Source: Anaerolineaceae bacterium UBA6107 (GTDB lineage Bacteria > Chloroflexota > Anaerolineae > Anaerolineales > Anaerolineaceae). From it: a stretch of DNA of 15,154 nucleotides. This document shows positions 1-8,300 of the stretch, piece after piece. The notes under the pieces were generated by a model that saw only the letters and a program-made list of their open reading frames with translations, did no database searches and was not told the origin of the DNA. A program made the translations under genes and the position numbers. The stretch lies in NCBI GenBank assembly GCA_002428455.1, contig DIWL01000022.1, positions 1 through 15,154 on the forward strand, in the 5' to 3' direction. How positions within the stretch are numbered: the first letter of the stretch is position 1; every line of letters starts with the position of its first letter.

Positions 1-5
1 GCCGT

Positions 6-43
6 AAAAAATCCCCCGGCGGGTTTTCAGTATCACCGGGGGA
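6..43 (-). terminator. Rho-independent terminator of clpC
   Basis: Read on the minus strand, an 8-bp perfect stem (TCCCCCGG at 36-43 against CCGGGGGA at 12-19) with a 16-nt loop is followed at once by a run of six T (6-11). It lies about 20 bases past the clpC stop codon, so it ends the clpC transcript. GC-rich stem plus U-tract is the standard intrinsic terminator form. Confidence 0.88.
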
Positions 44-61
44 AGATCAGACTAATCAGCT

Positions 62-2497
62 TTACTTCTTCTTGAAGGTGATTTCCGTTCCTTCCTCGTT
101 GAGGTCAACCAGGACGGTGTCACCGGAAACAAAATCACCAGAAAGCAACGCAATCGATAACGGGCTTTCAACGTACTTCTGCAACGCTCGTTTGAGCGGG
201 CGTGCGCCAAATGAAGGATCAAAACCTTCCTTGGCAAGCCACTCGCGGGCAGCCGCGGTCAATTCCACCTGCAATCCGTGCTCTTCAAGCCTGGTCCGCA
301 CCTCTTTCATCTGCAGATCAACGATCTCCAGCATCTGATCGGTGGTGAGGGGTGAGAACATGATAATCTCATCGATCCGGTTGAGAAATTCCGGTCTGAA
401 AGTGCTCTTGAGTGACTTTTCGATCTTTTCCTTTGCCAGGCGATCTTCATCTGTATCCGTTTTTTGCAGGAAGCCCAGTGTACCGCCCTGGCGGACAAAT
501 TCAGTGCCCAGGTTGCTGGTCATGATCAACACGGTATTACGGAAGTCCACCACCCTGCCCTGACCATCGGTCAACCGGCCATCATCGAGGATCTGCAGCA
601 AAGCGTTCCAAACTTCCGGGTGGGCCTTTTCGATCTCATCAAACAGGATGACGCGATACGGACGGCGCCTTACCGCTTCTGTCAACTGTCCGCCCTCTTC
701 GTAACCCACGTAACCCGGAGGTGCACCGAACAGGCGTGAGACCGTGTGTTGTTCATGGTATTCGCTCATGTCCATTCGAACAAGTGCATCCTCATCATCG
801 AAGAGGAATTCAGCCAGTGCTTTTGCCAGCTCGGTCTTTCCCACCCCTGAAGGTCCGATAAATATGAAGGAGCCGATCGGGCGCCGGGGATCTTTCAATC
901 CGGAGCGGGCGCGCCGGATGGCATCCGAAATCGCGTGGATGGCCTCCTGCTGACCGATGATCCGCTCGTGCAGGCGGTCTTCCATTTTGAGCAGCTTGGC
1001 GCTCTCGGCTTCCATCATCTGGCTCACCGGAATACCGGTCCATTGCGCCAGCACCTGGGCGATGTCATCCACATCGACCACCTCGTCCAGCTTGTGTTCC
1101 TCTTCCCATTTATCGCGATCAGCGTTGAATTGTTCCTCCAGGCGCAAGCGTTCCGCTTTCATGCGCGCCGCCCTTTCGTAATCACGCTCCACACCAGCCA
1201 ATTCCTCTTCCGCTTTCAGGCGGTCCAGCTCTGATTTGGCCTTCTTCAGTTCAGGCGGCATGGAATATAAGGCTACACGTAGTTTTGCAGCTGCCTCATC
1301 CATAAGATCAATTGCCTTATCCGGCAGACGCCGATCGGTGACATAGCGTGAACTTAATTTCACTGCGGCTGACAGCGCATCGTCCGAAAAATGCACCTTG
1401 TGGTGCGCCTCATAGCGATCACGTAGCCCCATCAGCATTTTCAAAGTGTCATCTTGCGTTGGCTCATCAACAAAAACCGGGGCAAAGCGCCGCTCAAGTG
1501 CTGAATCTTTCTCGATGTGCTTCTGGAATTCGTCCAGCGTTGTCGCACCTACGCATTGCAGTTCGCCGCGTGCCAGTGCCGGCTTGAGCATATTGGATGC
1601 GTCCATTGCGCCCTGCGCCGCGCCAGCTCCTACCACGGTGTGCAATTCATCAATAAACAGGATGATCTCACCTGCAGAACGCTGCACTTCCTCGATCGAA
1701 GCTTTCAACCTTTCCTCAAACTCACCACGGAAGCGTGAGCCGGCGATCATCGCACCCAGGTCAAGCGAGATCACCTTTTTCCCCATGAGGATCTCGGGGA
1801 CATCATTCGAGGCAATCTTCTGTGCCAAACCTTCTACGATGGCCGTCTTACCGACCCCAGCTTCGCCGATCAGCACCGGGTTATTCTTTGTGCGCCGGGA
1901 AAGGATCTGCATCACACGCAGTATTTCGTTGTCACGCCCGATCACAGGGTCAAGTTTGCCCTCGCGCGCCTGCTGGGTGAGGTCCCGCGAATATTTCTCC
2001 AGTGTCCGGTAACGGCTTTCAGCCTGCGGATCGGTCACCCGTTGACCGCCGCGCAATTGGTTGATCGCGTCCAGCACACGCTCGCGGTTCAAACCGGTTG
2101 TTTCGAGCAAGCGGGCTGCCGGTGTGTTCTTTTCACTAAGGATGGCGAGGAAGAGATGTTCCGTTGATATGTATTCGTCCTTCAGTTTGCTGGCTTCCTC
2201 GTTAGCAAGGTCAATGATCCGTTTTACGCGTGGAGTGATAAAGATCTGTCCCGCGCCGCTGCCGTAAATGCTGGCTTTAGGGCTGGTCTTTAAAATATAA
2301 TCCAGGCGCTCCTCCAGGATCTGGGGATCGACTTTGAGGATTTCAAGGATCTGCGGTACAACACCTTGCGGTTGTTCGATCAACGCCAGGAGGATATGTT
2401 CAGTGTCGATCTGGTTATGGCCATATCGCTGAATGATCTCGGCTGCCCGTTGCGCAGCTTCCTGTGCTCTTTCGGTAAATCGATCAAATCGCATCAT
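62..2497 (-). CDS. clpC: ATP-dependent Clp protease ATP-binding subunit ClpC
   Basis: Cytosolic AAA+ unfoldase that threads proteins into the ClpP peptidase. The 811 residues match the usual ClpC length. Visible in order: two Clp N repeats (about 1-145); first AAA+ module with Walker A GEAGVGKT (211-218) and Walker B ending D283-E284; a short middle domain (about 411-470) containing a UVR-like coiled coil, much shorter than the ClpB middle domain; second AAA+ module with Walker A GPSGVGKT (548-555) and Walker B ending D620-E621. A Leu-Gly-Phe tripeptide at 674-676 sits where the ClpP-docking loop is expected, which argues for ClpC and against the disaggregase ClpB. The start ATG at 2497 (an ATG-ATG pair) has GGAG 6 nt upstream. 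No ctsR or mcsAB lies next to it. nagA lies 92 nt upstream on the same strand; no terminator is seen between, so read-through is possible. Confidence 0.97.
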   Translation of the reverse strand: MMRFDRFTERAQEAAQRAAEIIQRYGHNQIDTEHILLALIEQPQGVVPQILEILKVDPQILEERLDYILKTSPKASIYGSGAGQIFITPRVKRIIDLANEEASKLKDEYISTEHLFLAILSEKNTPAARLLETTGLNRERVLDAINQLRGGQRVTDPQAESRYRTLEKYSRDLTQQAREGKLDPVIGRDNEILRVMQILSRRTKNNPVLIGEAGVGKTAIVEGLAQKIASNDVPEILMGKKVISLDLGAMIAGSRFRGEFEERLKASIEEVQRSAGEIILFIDELHTVVGAGAAQGAMDASNMLKPALARGELQCVGATTLDEFQKHIEKDSALERRFAPVFVDEPTQDDTLKMLMGLRDRYEAHHKVHFSDDALSAAVKLSSRYVTDRRLPDKAIDLMDEAAAKLRVALYSMPPELKKAKSELDRLKAEEELAGVERDYERAARMKAERLRLEEQFNADRDKWEEEHKLDEVVDVDDIAQVLAQWTGIPVSQMMEAESAKLLKMEDRLHERIIGQQEAIHAISDAIRRARSGLKDPRRPIGSFIFIGPSGVGKTELAKALAEFLFDDEDALVRMDMSEYHEQHTVSRLFGAPPGYVGYEEGGQLTEAVRRRPYRVILFDEIEKAHPEVWNALLQILDDGRLTDGQGRVVDFRNTVLIMTSNLGTEFVRQGGTLGFLQKTDTDEDRLAKEKIEKSLKSTFRPEFLNRIDEIIMFSPLTTDQMLEIVDLQMKEVRTRLEEHGLQVELTAAAREWLAKEGFDPSFGARPLKRALQKYVESPLSIALLSGDFVSGDTVLVDLNEEGTEITFKKK

Positions 2498-2514
2498 TAT
2501 TGACTCCAGTTAAA

Positions 2515-2542
2515 TTAATACTAGACTAATTGTCTATTGCAA
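2515..2542 (-). promoter_or_regulatory. Possible clpC promoter with overlapping inverted repeat
   Basis: On the minus strand a TTGCAA hexamer (2537-2542) is followed after 16 nt by TATTAA (2515-2520). The 16-nt spacer contains the inverted repeat TAGAC-N5-GTCTA (2522-2536), which could be an operator. The transcript would start around 2508, leaving a leader of about 11 nt with the GGAG at its very 5' end, which is unusually short, so the call is weak. The repeat does not match CIRCE or the CtsR heptamers. Confidence 0.3.
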
Positions 2543-2589
2543 TAAGCATACCAAAGGAATCAAAGATTTATATAAGAATTCGTGCAGGA

Positions 2590-3762
2590 TTAGCCCACCC
2601 GTTTGTACACCATTTCACCGCGTACAATGGTCATCTGCACTTGCAGATCGTCATTCAGCAGCACCAGGTCAGCGTCCATTCCGGCGTTGATTGACCCCAT
2701 GTGACGGTCGATGCCGATCACCCTGGCGGGGTTGGTGGATGCGCACGCGCAGATCTGCTCAAGCGGTTTGGCGGAAATTTCGATCAGGTTGCGCAGTGCC
2801 GCGTCCATCGTCAGCACCGAACCAGCCAGGGTACCGTCCAACAGGCGCACCTCGTTCCGTGTAAAACGGAACTTCCTACCCTGAATACTAAAGATTCCCT
2901 CAGGCATACCGGTGCCGGCGATGGAATCCGTAACCAGCACCACTTTATTTTGGGGTTTTACGCGCAGCAACAGGCGCATCGCCGCAGGATGAACATGAAC
3001 CTTATCCGCGATCAATTCACATGAAAGGTCGTCCAGCTCAAGCGCAGCCCCCACTACTCCTGGCTCACGCTGATTGAAGGCACGCATGCCATTGAAACAA
3101 TGTGTGATGTGCCGTACGCCGGCTGACACGGCTTTCCGCATATCCGCATAAGTTGCATCTGAATGTCCGGCTGAGACAACGATCCCCCGTTCCACGCAGG
3201 CATGGATCAGCCACTGGTTTTCCTCGATCTCAGGAGCAAGTGAAACAAGCTTTACCAATCCGGAATCCAGGTAAGGCAGCACCTCATCCGGTCGGGCCGG
3301 GCGGATCTGCTGTGGGCTTTGCGCCCCGGCTCGCATAGGATTGATAAAGGGTCCCTCCAGGTGAATGCCCAACAGAGCAGCCCCCTCTTCACGACCCATC
3401 ACCTCCTGTGCCGTTTCTAGTGTTTGCCTGATCACATCTGCCGAAGCCGACCAGGTGGTGGCTAGAAAACCTGTTACACCATGAGAGGCGAAAAAACTGG
3501 AGACGCGTTGAAAATCATCCACAGTCGCGGTCATGAGATCCACCCCAGCCGCTCCATGCGTGTGCAGATCGATAAACCCCGGCAGGAGGTAGTGTCCTTC
3601 TACCCGAATTTCTTGATTGGCTTTTGTTCGAATGTCTTGCGGGGGTTCACCTTTACCGTGTGCCGCTATGCTCCTGCCATTGGTTAACAACCATCCTCTG
3701 GTCAGCACCCCCTCTGACGCGATGACCCTGGCATCGGTAAACAGAATACGGTTTTCTTTCAT
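2590..3762 (-). CDS. nagA: N-acetylglucosamine-6-phosphate deacetylase
   Basis: Hydrolyses GlcNAc-6-phosphate to glucosamine-6-phosphate and acetate in amino-sugar and cell-wall recycling; cytosolic amidohydrolase-fold metalloenzyme. With the start chosen here it has 390 residues. Metal and catalytic residues seen: H67-T-H69 (in PGFIDLHTHG), E136 (in HLEGPF), H200 (in SAGHSDAT), H221 (in ITHCFNGM) and catalytic D279 (in VTDSIAGTG). The HxH pair is present as in the Bacillus enzyme; E. coli NagA lacks it, so a two-metal site is likely. The frame stays open to a TTG at 3810, but a promoter -10 box (3776-3781) overlaps the ATG at 3777, so translation most likely starts at the ATG at 3762. No nagB, kinase or transporter gene is adjacent. 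The gene diverges from the GNAT gene. Confidence 0.94.
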   Translation of the reverse strand: MKENRILFTDARVIASEGVLTRGWLLTNGRSIAAHGKGEPPQDIRTKANQEIRVEGHYLLPGFIDLHTHGAAGVDLMTATVDDFQRVSSFFASHGVTGFLATTWSASADVIRQTLETAQEVMGREEGAALLGIHLEGPFINPMRAGAQSPQQIRPARPDEVLPYLDSGLVKLVSLAPEIEENQWLIHACVERGIVVSAGHSDATYADMRKAVSAGVRHITHCFNGMRAFNQREPGVVGAALELDDLSCELIADKVHVHPAAMRLLLRVKPQNKVVLVTDSIAGTGMPEGIFSIQGRKFRFTRNEVRLLDGTLAGSVLTMDAALRNLIEISAKPLEQICACASTNPARVIGIDRHMGSINAGMDADLVLLNDDLQVQMTIVRGEMVYKRVG

Positions 3763-3775
3763 GATCTGCATCTTC

Positions 3776-3804
3776 ATTGTATAGCCACGACCGTGGTGCG
3801 TCAA
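3776..3804 (-). promoter_or_regulatory. nagA sigma-70-type promoter
   Basis: Minus-strand TTGACG (3799-3804), a 17-nt spacer and TACAAT (3776-3781): five of six consensus bases in each box with ideal spacing. The start point would fall about 7 nt further on, near 3769, leaving a leader of only about 4-8 nt before the ATG at 3762. This rules out the longer TTG and first ATG starts of the nagA frame. Confidence 0.7.
3785..3796. promoter_or_regulatory. Palindrome in the nagA promoter spacer, possible operator
   Basis: CCACG-AC-CGTGG is an inverted repeat with 5-bp arms and a 2-bp centre, lying wholly between the -35 and -10 boxes of the nagA promoter. A repressor bound there would block RNA polymerase. 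It is shorter than typical GntR or LacI operators, and I do not recognise the site. The regulator is not in the window. Confidence 0.35.
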
Positions 3805-3832
3805 CAACAAGATGAAATTTGTGTTGCAGGTG

Positions 3833-3838
3833 TAAAAT
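3833..3838 (+). promoter_or_regulatory. -10 box for leaderless GNAT mRNA
   Basis: TAAAAT lies exactly 7 nt before the ATG at 3846, so the predicted transcription start is at or next to the A of the start codon. No convincing -35 box is seen upstream, and no close Shine-Dalgarno sequence precedes the ATG, which fits a leaderless message. Confidence 0.4.
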
Positions 3839-3845
3839 AAGCGCT

Positions 3846-4829
3846 ATGATTCCGGTTGTGTTTGATCCCCATATCCGTCCGATCAACCTGCGCCGCGACC
3901 TGGTGGCAATTGCTGATTTGATCGAGGTTGCCTTTGCGGGTCAGATGGATGTGGAAGGCAGGGAGTACCTGCACCATATCCGCCAGGTTTCACGCAGCCT
4001 GGGCGGTTACATCATGGATGGAACCACCCCCGAAACCTCACAGCTCCCTTTCCAGGGCTACCTTTGGGAGGAGGATGGGCGGATCATCGGGAATCTTACC
4101 CTCATCCTGGTACGCAAGCAGCAATCCCGCACCTACTTCATTGCCAACGTGGCGGTGCTGCCCGAACACCGCGGCAGGGGCATTGCCAGGCAACTGACTG
4201 ACCGCGCCATCGCTCACGTCCAGGCCCACCAGGGCAGGCGGATCTACCTGCAGGTTCGGGCAGACAATAACATCGCGCAGCACATCTATCGCAGCAGCGG
4301 ATTTGAAGATTTTTCCTGCCGGACCACCTGGGTTTTTTCCGAACACCGGCGGATTGGCGAAGCAGTATCTTCCGGGACCAAAGTGACACGTAGAAACCGG
4401 GCAGATTGGCCACAACAGAAGGAATGGCTCAACCAGACCTATCCATCCGAGATCTCGTGGAACCTGCCTTTCAGTCTGGATCGGCTCAAACCGGACCTGT
4501 TCAACAACCTAAAAAATTTTCTCAACGGATTTTCGACCCGCACCTGGTCTGCCAGGCAGGACGATCGTCTGATCGGTGTGGCCACCTGGGAGAGCGGGTT
4601 CACAGGTTCAGATTATGTCTGGCTGGCTACCTCGCCTGCCTGGGAGGATGATGCCATCCGGTCGTTAATTCCGGTGATCACAACGCGTGTCTTCCGGCCG
4701 CAAAAGCTGATGATCAATTACCCGGTTGCCAGGGGTAGTGCTGCTTTCTCTGAATGCGGCATGCGTGAACTGAACACACTCGTCTGGATGAAAAAAGAGA
4801 TCCCATTGGATTACTCTCCGGTTATCTGA
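3846..4829 (+). CDS. GNAT family N-acetyltransferase, likely two-half GNAT
   Basis: 327 residues. The N-terminal half is a clear GNAT domain: strands around 70-105, then the acetyl-CoA pyrophosphate loop in VLPEHRGRGIARQL (R109-G-R-G112-I-A114), and a final motif NNIAQHIYRSSGFEDF (141-156) typical of the C-terminal part of the fold. Residues about 185-327 show a weaker, second GNAT-like pattern (ARQDDRLIGVATWES at 236-250) without the acetyl-CoA loop, so this half probably shapes the substrate site. The acetyl acceptor cannot be told from sequence. An upstream TTG at 3819 keeps the frame open, but the -10 box at 3833-3838 favours the ATG at 3846. It is followed 49 nt later by the holin-like gene on the same strand. 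Confidence 0.85.
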   Translation: MIPVVFDPHIRPINLRRDLVAIADLIEVAFAGQMDVEGREYLHHIRQVSRSLGGYIMDGTTPETSQLPFQGYLWEEDGRIIGNLTLILVRKQQSRTYFIANVAVLPEHRGRGIARQLTDRAIAHVQAHQGRRIYLQVRADNNIAQHIYRSSGFEDFSCRTTWVFSEHRRIGEAVSSGTKVTRRNRADWPQQKEWLNQTYPSEISWNLPFSLDRLKPDLFNNLKNFLNGFSTRTWSARQDDRLIGVATWESGFTGSDYVWLATSPAWEDDAIRSLIPVITTRVFRPQKLMINYPVARGSAAFSECGMRELNTLVWMKKEIPLDYSPVI

Positions 4830-4866
4830 GTGCAACTTTTCGATCATGCTTCCGTAAATAGTGACA

Positions 4867-4872
4867 GAGGAG
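4867..4872 (+). promoter_or_regulatory. Ribosome binding site that sets the start of the holin-like gene
   Basis: GAGGAG lies 6 nt before the ATG at 4879. The frame also stays open to a GTG at 4861, but that codon lies upstream of this strong Shine-Dalgarno sequence, so the ATG is the start. Confidence 0.75.
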
Positions 4873-4878
4873 ATACAA

Positions 4879-5253
4879 ATGAAACACTTTTTTTGGAAGG
4901 TCCTGATCAATGCCGGCGCGTTATACCTGGCGATTTGGTTGTTACGGCCGAATATCGTTATGCAGGAAAACGCCTGGTATGCTTACATTGTATTGGGGCT
5001 GATCTTTGGCCTGGTGAACACCCTGATAAAACCCATCGTGATGTTTGTTAGTTGTCCGCTCATCCTCCTCACCCTGGGGCTGGGCACGTTGCTGGTGAAT
5101 ACGGTGTTGTTCCTGCTGACCGGCTGGCTTGGTACGGTTGTGAATTCTGGTTTTGTCATCCCGGAAAACAGCCTGTGGTATGCCTTCCTTGGTGCCCTCA
5201 TCGTTAGCTTCGTCAGCTTCATCGGCAACCGGATATTTGTCGGAAAAGATTAA
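4879..5253 (+). CDS. Phage holin family 4 superfamily small membrane protein
   Basis: 124 residues with four predicted membrane helices at about 5-22, 34-53, 58-81 and 98-120. The pattern GLVNTLIKP (44-52), a Pro before the third helix (P60) and LTLGLGTLLVNTVLF (64-78) is the signature of the small membrane family Pfam PF04020 (named after mycobacteriophage holins). Members are common chromosomal genes in many phyla and usually have no proven holin role, and nothing around it is phage-like. It follows the GNAT gene by 49 nt with its own strong ribosome site, and ends at a hairpin terminator shared with the convergent neighbour. Function unknown; possibly an envelope protein. Confidence 0.87.
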   Translation: MKHFFWKVLINAGALYLAIWLLRPNIVMQENAWYAYIVLGLIFGLVNTLIKPIVMFVSCPLILLTLGLGTLLVNTVLFLLTGWLGTVVNSGFVIPENSLWYAFLGALIVSFVSFIGNRIFVGKD

Positions 5254-5265
5254 GAACCGTCTGTG

Positions 5266-5305
5266 AGATAAAATAAAGCACCCTTATGGGCGCTTTATTT
5301 TATCT
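5266..5305. terminator. Bidirectional hairpin terminator between convergent genes
   Basis: AGATAAAATAAAGC (5266-5279) pairs perfectly with 5292-5305; after one A-C mismatch three further C-G pairs close a TTAT loop. The stem core is GC-rich, and the outer arm reads as a U-rich tract (ATTTTATCT) on either strand, so it can end transcription both ways. It starts 12 bases after the holin-like gene's stop and overlaps the stop codon of the large minus-strand gene. Confidence 0.78.
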
Positions 5306-8300
5306 AGGGTGTTGCAGCAGTGAATATCCAAGTAAAGGTAACTGGATCCCACTCAAAAACTGTTGTTCCGTCTTGCTGCAGCAAAACCCAGTTGTCCTGT
5401 GCATCTTTTTCCGGTTGAACTCCAAGGGGAAGTAATTCAGCTATGCTGTCCGGGATAAGAGGCTCCCACTCCGTACCATCCGTGCTCAGGCGATAAACCG
5501 GCATCTCCATGTCATTAACCACCAAACCGCTGTCAGCATCATACGTAACCCCCGCTGGTAGCACAGGATTTTCCGGCTCAACCGGTACTGATTCTGCCAC
5601 CCGGGCGGGCAGGCTGAACCGGAGCACGAAGTTGTTTTCCGCGTCGCTCACCCAGACCCTGCCGCTCGCGTCAACTGCAATACCGGTTGGTAATCCAAAG
5701 CCATCGATGCCGGAACTGGGCGCACCCCAGCCGCGTATGAAGTTTCCACTCGGGTCAAATTCAAGTACGCGGTACCCGTCCGGGTCCGTCACGAACACAT
5801 TTCCTTCGGCATCCAGCGCAATGAAGGGCTTGTTGTTGATCGATTGCCCAAACCAGGCGGATACTGACCATTCCTTTACAACGGCGTAATTCTCATCGGT
5901 TCTTTCAAAAACCTGGATGCGCTGATTCCACGTGTCTACCACGTATATAAGCCCGTTCCCGTCCACCGCAATCCCCACTGGTTCATCAAATTCTCCAGGG
6001 TTGATCCCGTTTGTGCCAAACTGCGTCTGGAACTCACCATTACTGCTGAACACAGCTACACGGTTGTTACCGGTGTCCGTGACATACACGAGACCATTAT
6101 CATCCACTGCAATTCCGCGCGGCCCCCAGAACTGATCCGGTTGTTCGGCCAGTCCCGGCATCCCCCACATGGTGATGAATTTTCCGTCCGCGTTGAACAC
6201 CTGTATGCGATGGTTCCATGTATCCGCAACATACACCAGGTCATCCGGACCGATCGCGATTCCCCATGGTTCGTTGAACGTCCCGCCTGGTGCATTGCCG
6301 CTGTCCACCGTGGTATAACTGCCCCAGCTCAACAGGAACTCGCCTTCGGAACTGAACTTCTGAACACGGTGATTCTGAGAGTCAGCCACATAGATGGATC
6401 CATCCCCGGCGATAGCGATACCCCGCACCGCTGAAAGCTGTCCCTCACCGTTACCGGTTGACCCGAAGATTTTATTCGGCGTTAGTTCGATGTGGTTGAT
6501 TTCATATGGATCGGTTTCGACCACCTCTGTCTGCACGGGCAGCGCGCCGTAGGTCCATATTTGGGAAACGATGTCTTTTTTTATGAACAAGTGAATGTTT
6601 TGGGAAGGCTGCCAGGTCTCCAGGCGCAAATTATTGTTTCCCGAAACCTTCGCATACAACGTATAGTCCTTGTACAGCCAGATATCGAGGATTGCCTGGC
6701 GCATTTCCGGATTGATTAATCCTTTCCAGATGCGGTCCCAGGTCAAACCAAAGTAATCCTGCATCGGCCAGACCAGGCGTGTGTATTTTGTCTCAAAATA
6801 ACCGTCTTTCAGGATCGCCTGGGTCTTGGAATAACGCTCATCGTCCGCAATAACGATCGGATAATTCAACAAATCGCGGGTCAGGTCATCCTGCAGCCAT
6901 ACCTTGTTCGGGTAATCGCGGAAATACCACCAGTAGGGGTAAAGTGCATCACCAATGTAGGCGACTTTGACATCCTTGCCCCCGGTTGTACGCAGCGAGA
7001 TTTCTTCCACCTGTTCCAGCACATCTTTGGGACCTCGGGCAGAATGAGCGTAGACCAGGAACTCTTTCGCGTTGTCGTAATTGATGAAATTAGCCTGGAA
7101 CGCAGAGCGCACGGTGAAGACGAGCAGCACTGCTCCCAGGGCTAATAGCAATAATTTTACGATCTGACCTGTCCGCCATTTATTGAGCCACTTCATCAGC
7201 AGCCAGCCTGATATAACCAGGGCGATGCATGAAAACAAGAAGGTACTGGTCGTGCGTAATTGATCCAGTTCCTTGCCGGAAAACGGCCTTTCCGGACCGA
7301 TCAGTGCAGCCGCAACCGCACCCAGGCTTACAAGGAATACCGGCAACACCAGCAGGATCAATCCAGCCTTCTTTCCAGCCATCTGCCGGAAAGGTGTGGA
7401 ATCCACCAGGTACCCGAAACCAAACCCGGCGCAAAGGATCATCGGCAGGGTGATGTGCACGGTCAACCACGGCATCTTCTCACCTGCCAGGGTGTACGCC
7501 AGCAGGCTCATCACTGACCAGAACAATAACAATGCCAGAACAGGCTGTTTTTGCGGTGCTTCATCTTGAATCTCCTCGGTTTGGTCTGCAGTCTGCGTCT
7601 CGAAGAGGATGTCCATTCCATCAGTACCGCTATCCAGTCTGTTTGATTCCATTGAGAACGCTATCCGCTCATCCACGGACTCGTCCTCAACCTCCTTCAC
7701 AATCCGGGTAACTGGCTGGTCAACCCTGTTTTCCAGCACCGGCAGTTCTACCGGCTGCACGAACATTTCTTGGGCAAGTACCTGTGCGTGTGGTAGGATG
7801 CCGGGCACGGTCGAGAACAATTTGTGCTTCAATCCAATGAACAACGCGAGAAATGTACCGACCAGCGGTAGAAACTCATACATCGGCACTTGCAGGAAAG
7901 CGAAGAAAAACCACGGTTGTGAGCCGCGGTTCACGCCCTGTTGTGTCAACCAATAGCCAAGCGAGCCCACCAGGCCGGTAAAGAATCCCTGCCCGTTGGT
8001 GAAAAACGTGGTGTAAAAAATGGTGAAAATGGCATAGAAGATACCAATGTTGACCGCCCACAGACGCGGCTTCCACAACAACCCCAACACAAGCGAGAGG
8101 ATCACAGCACCGAGCAGGAAGAGCGAGGTACTGACCAACCCGGTTTCTGAATAATCCAGCGGGTTTAACCCGGCCAGGTTCATCGGAAAAGCGATCAACT
8201 GCGGCAGGATCATCGAGATGGTTAATATCAGCAGGTCAAAGGAACGCATCTCCTTCACAACCGCCAAGCTCAACGATCGAATCAGTACCAACGCTGCCGC

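Noticed and set aside
1446..2012. 188-codon open frame on the plus strand
   Set aside because: It lies wholly antisense to the strongly conserved clpC ATPase region, is rich in Ser, Arg and Pro without any domain pattern, and has no ribosome site.
2498..2589. CIRCE or CtsR heat-shock operator upstream of clpC
   Set aside because: Neither the CIRCE arms nor the CtsR direct heptamers are present.
4879..5253. Prophage remnant suggested by the holin-like protein
   Set aside because: The family is common in bacterial chromosomes, and no lysin, integrase or other phage gene is near.
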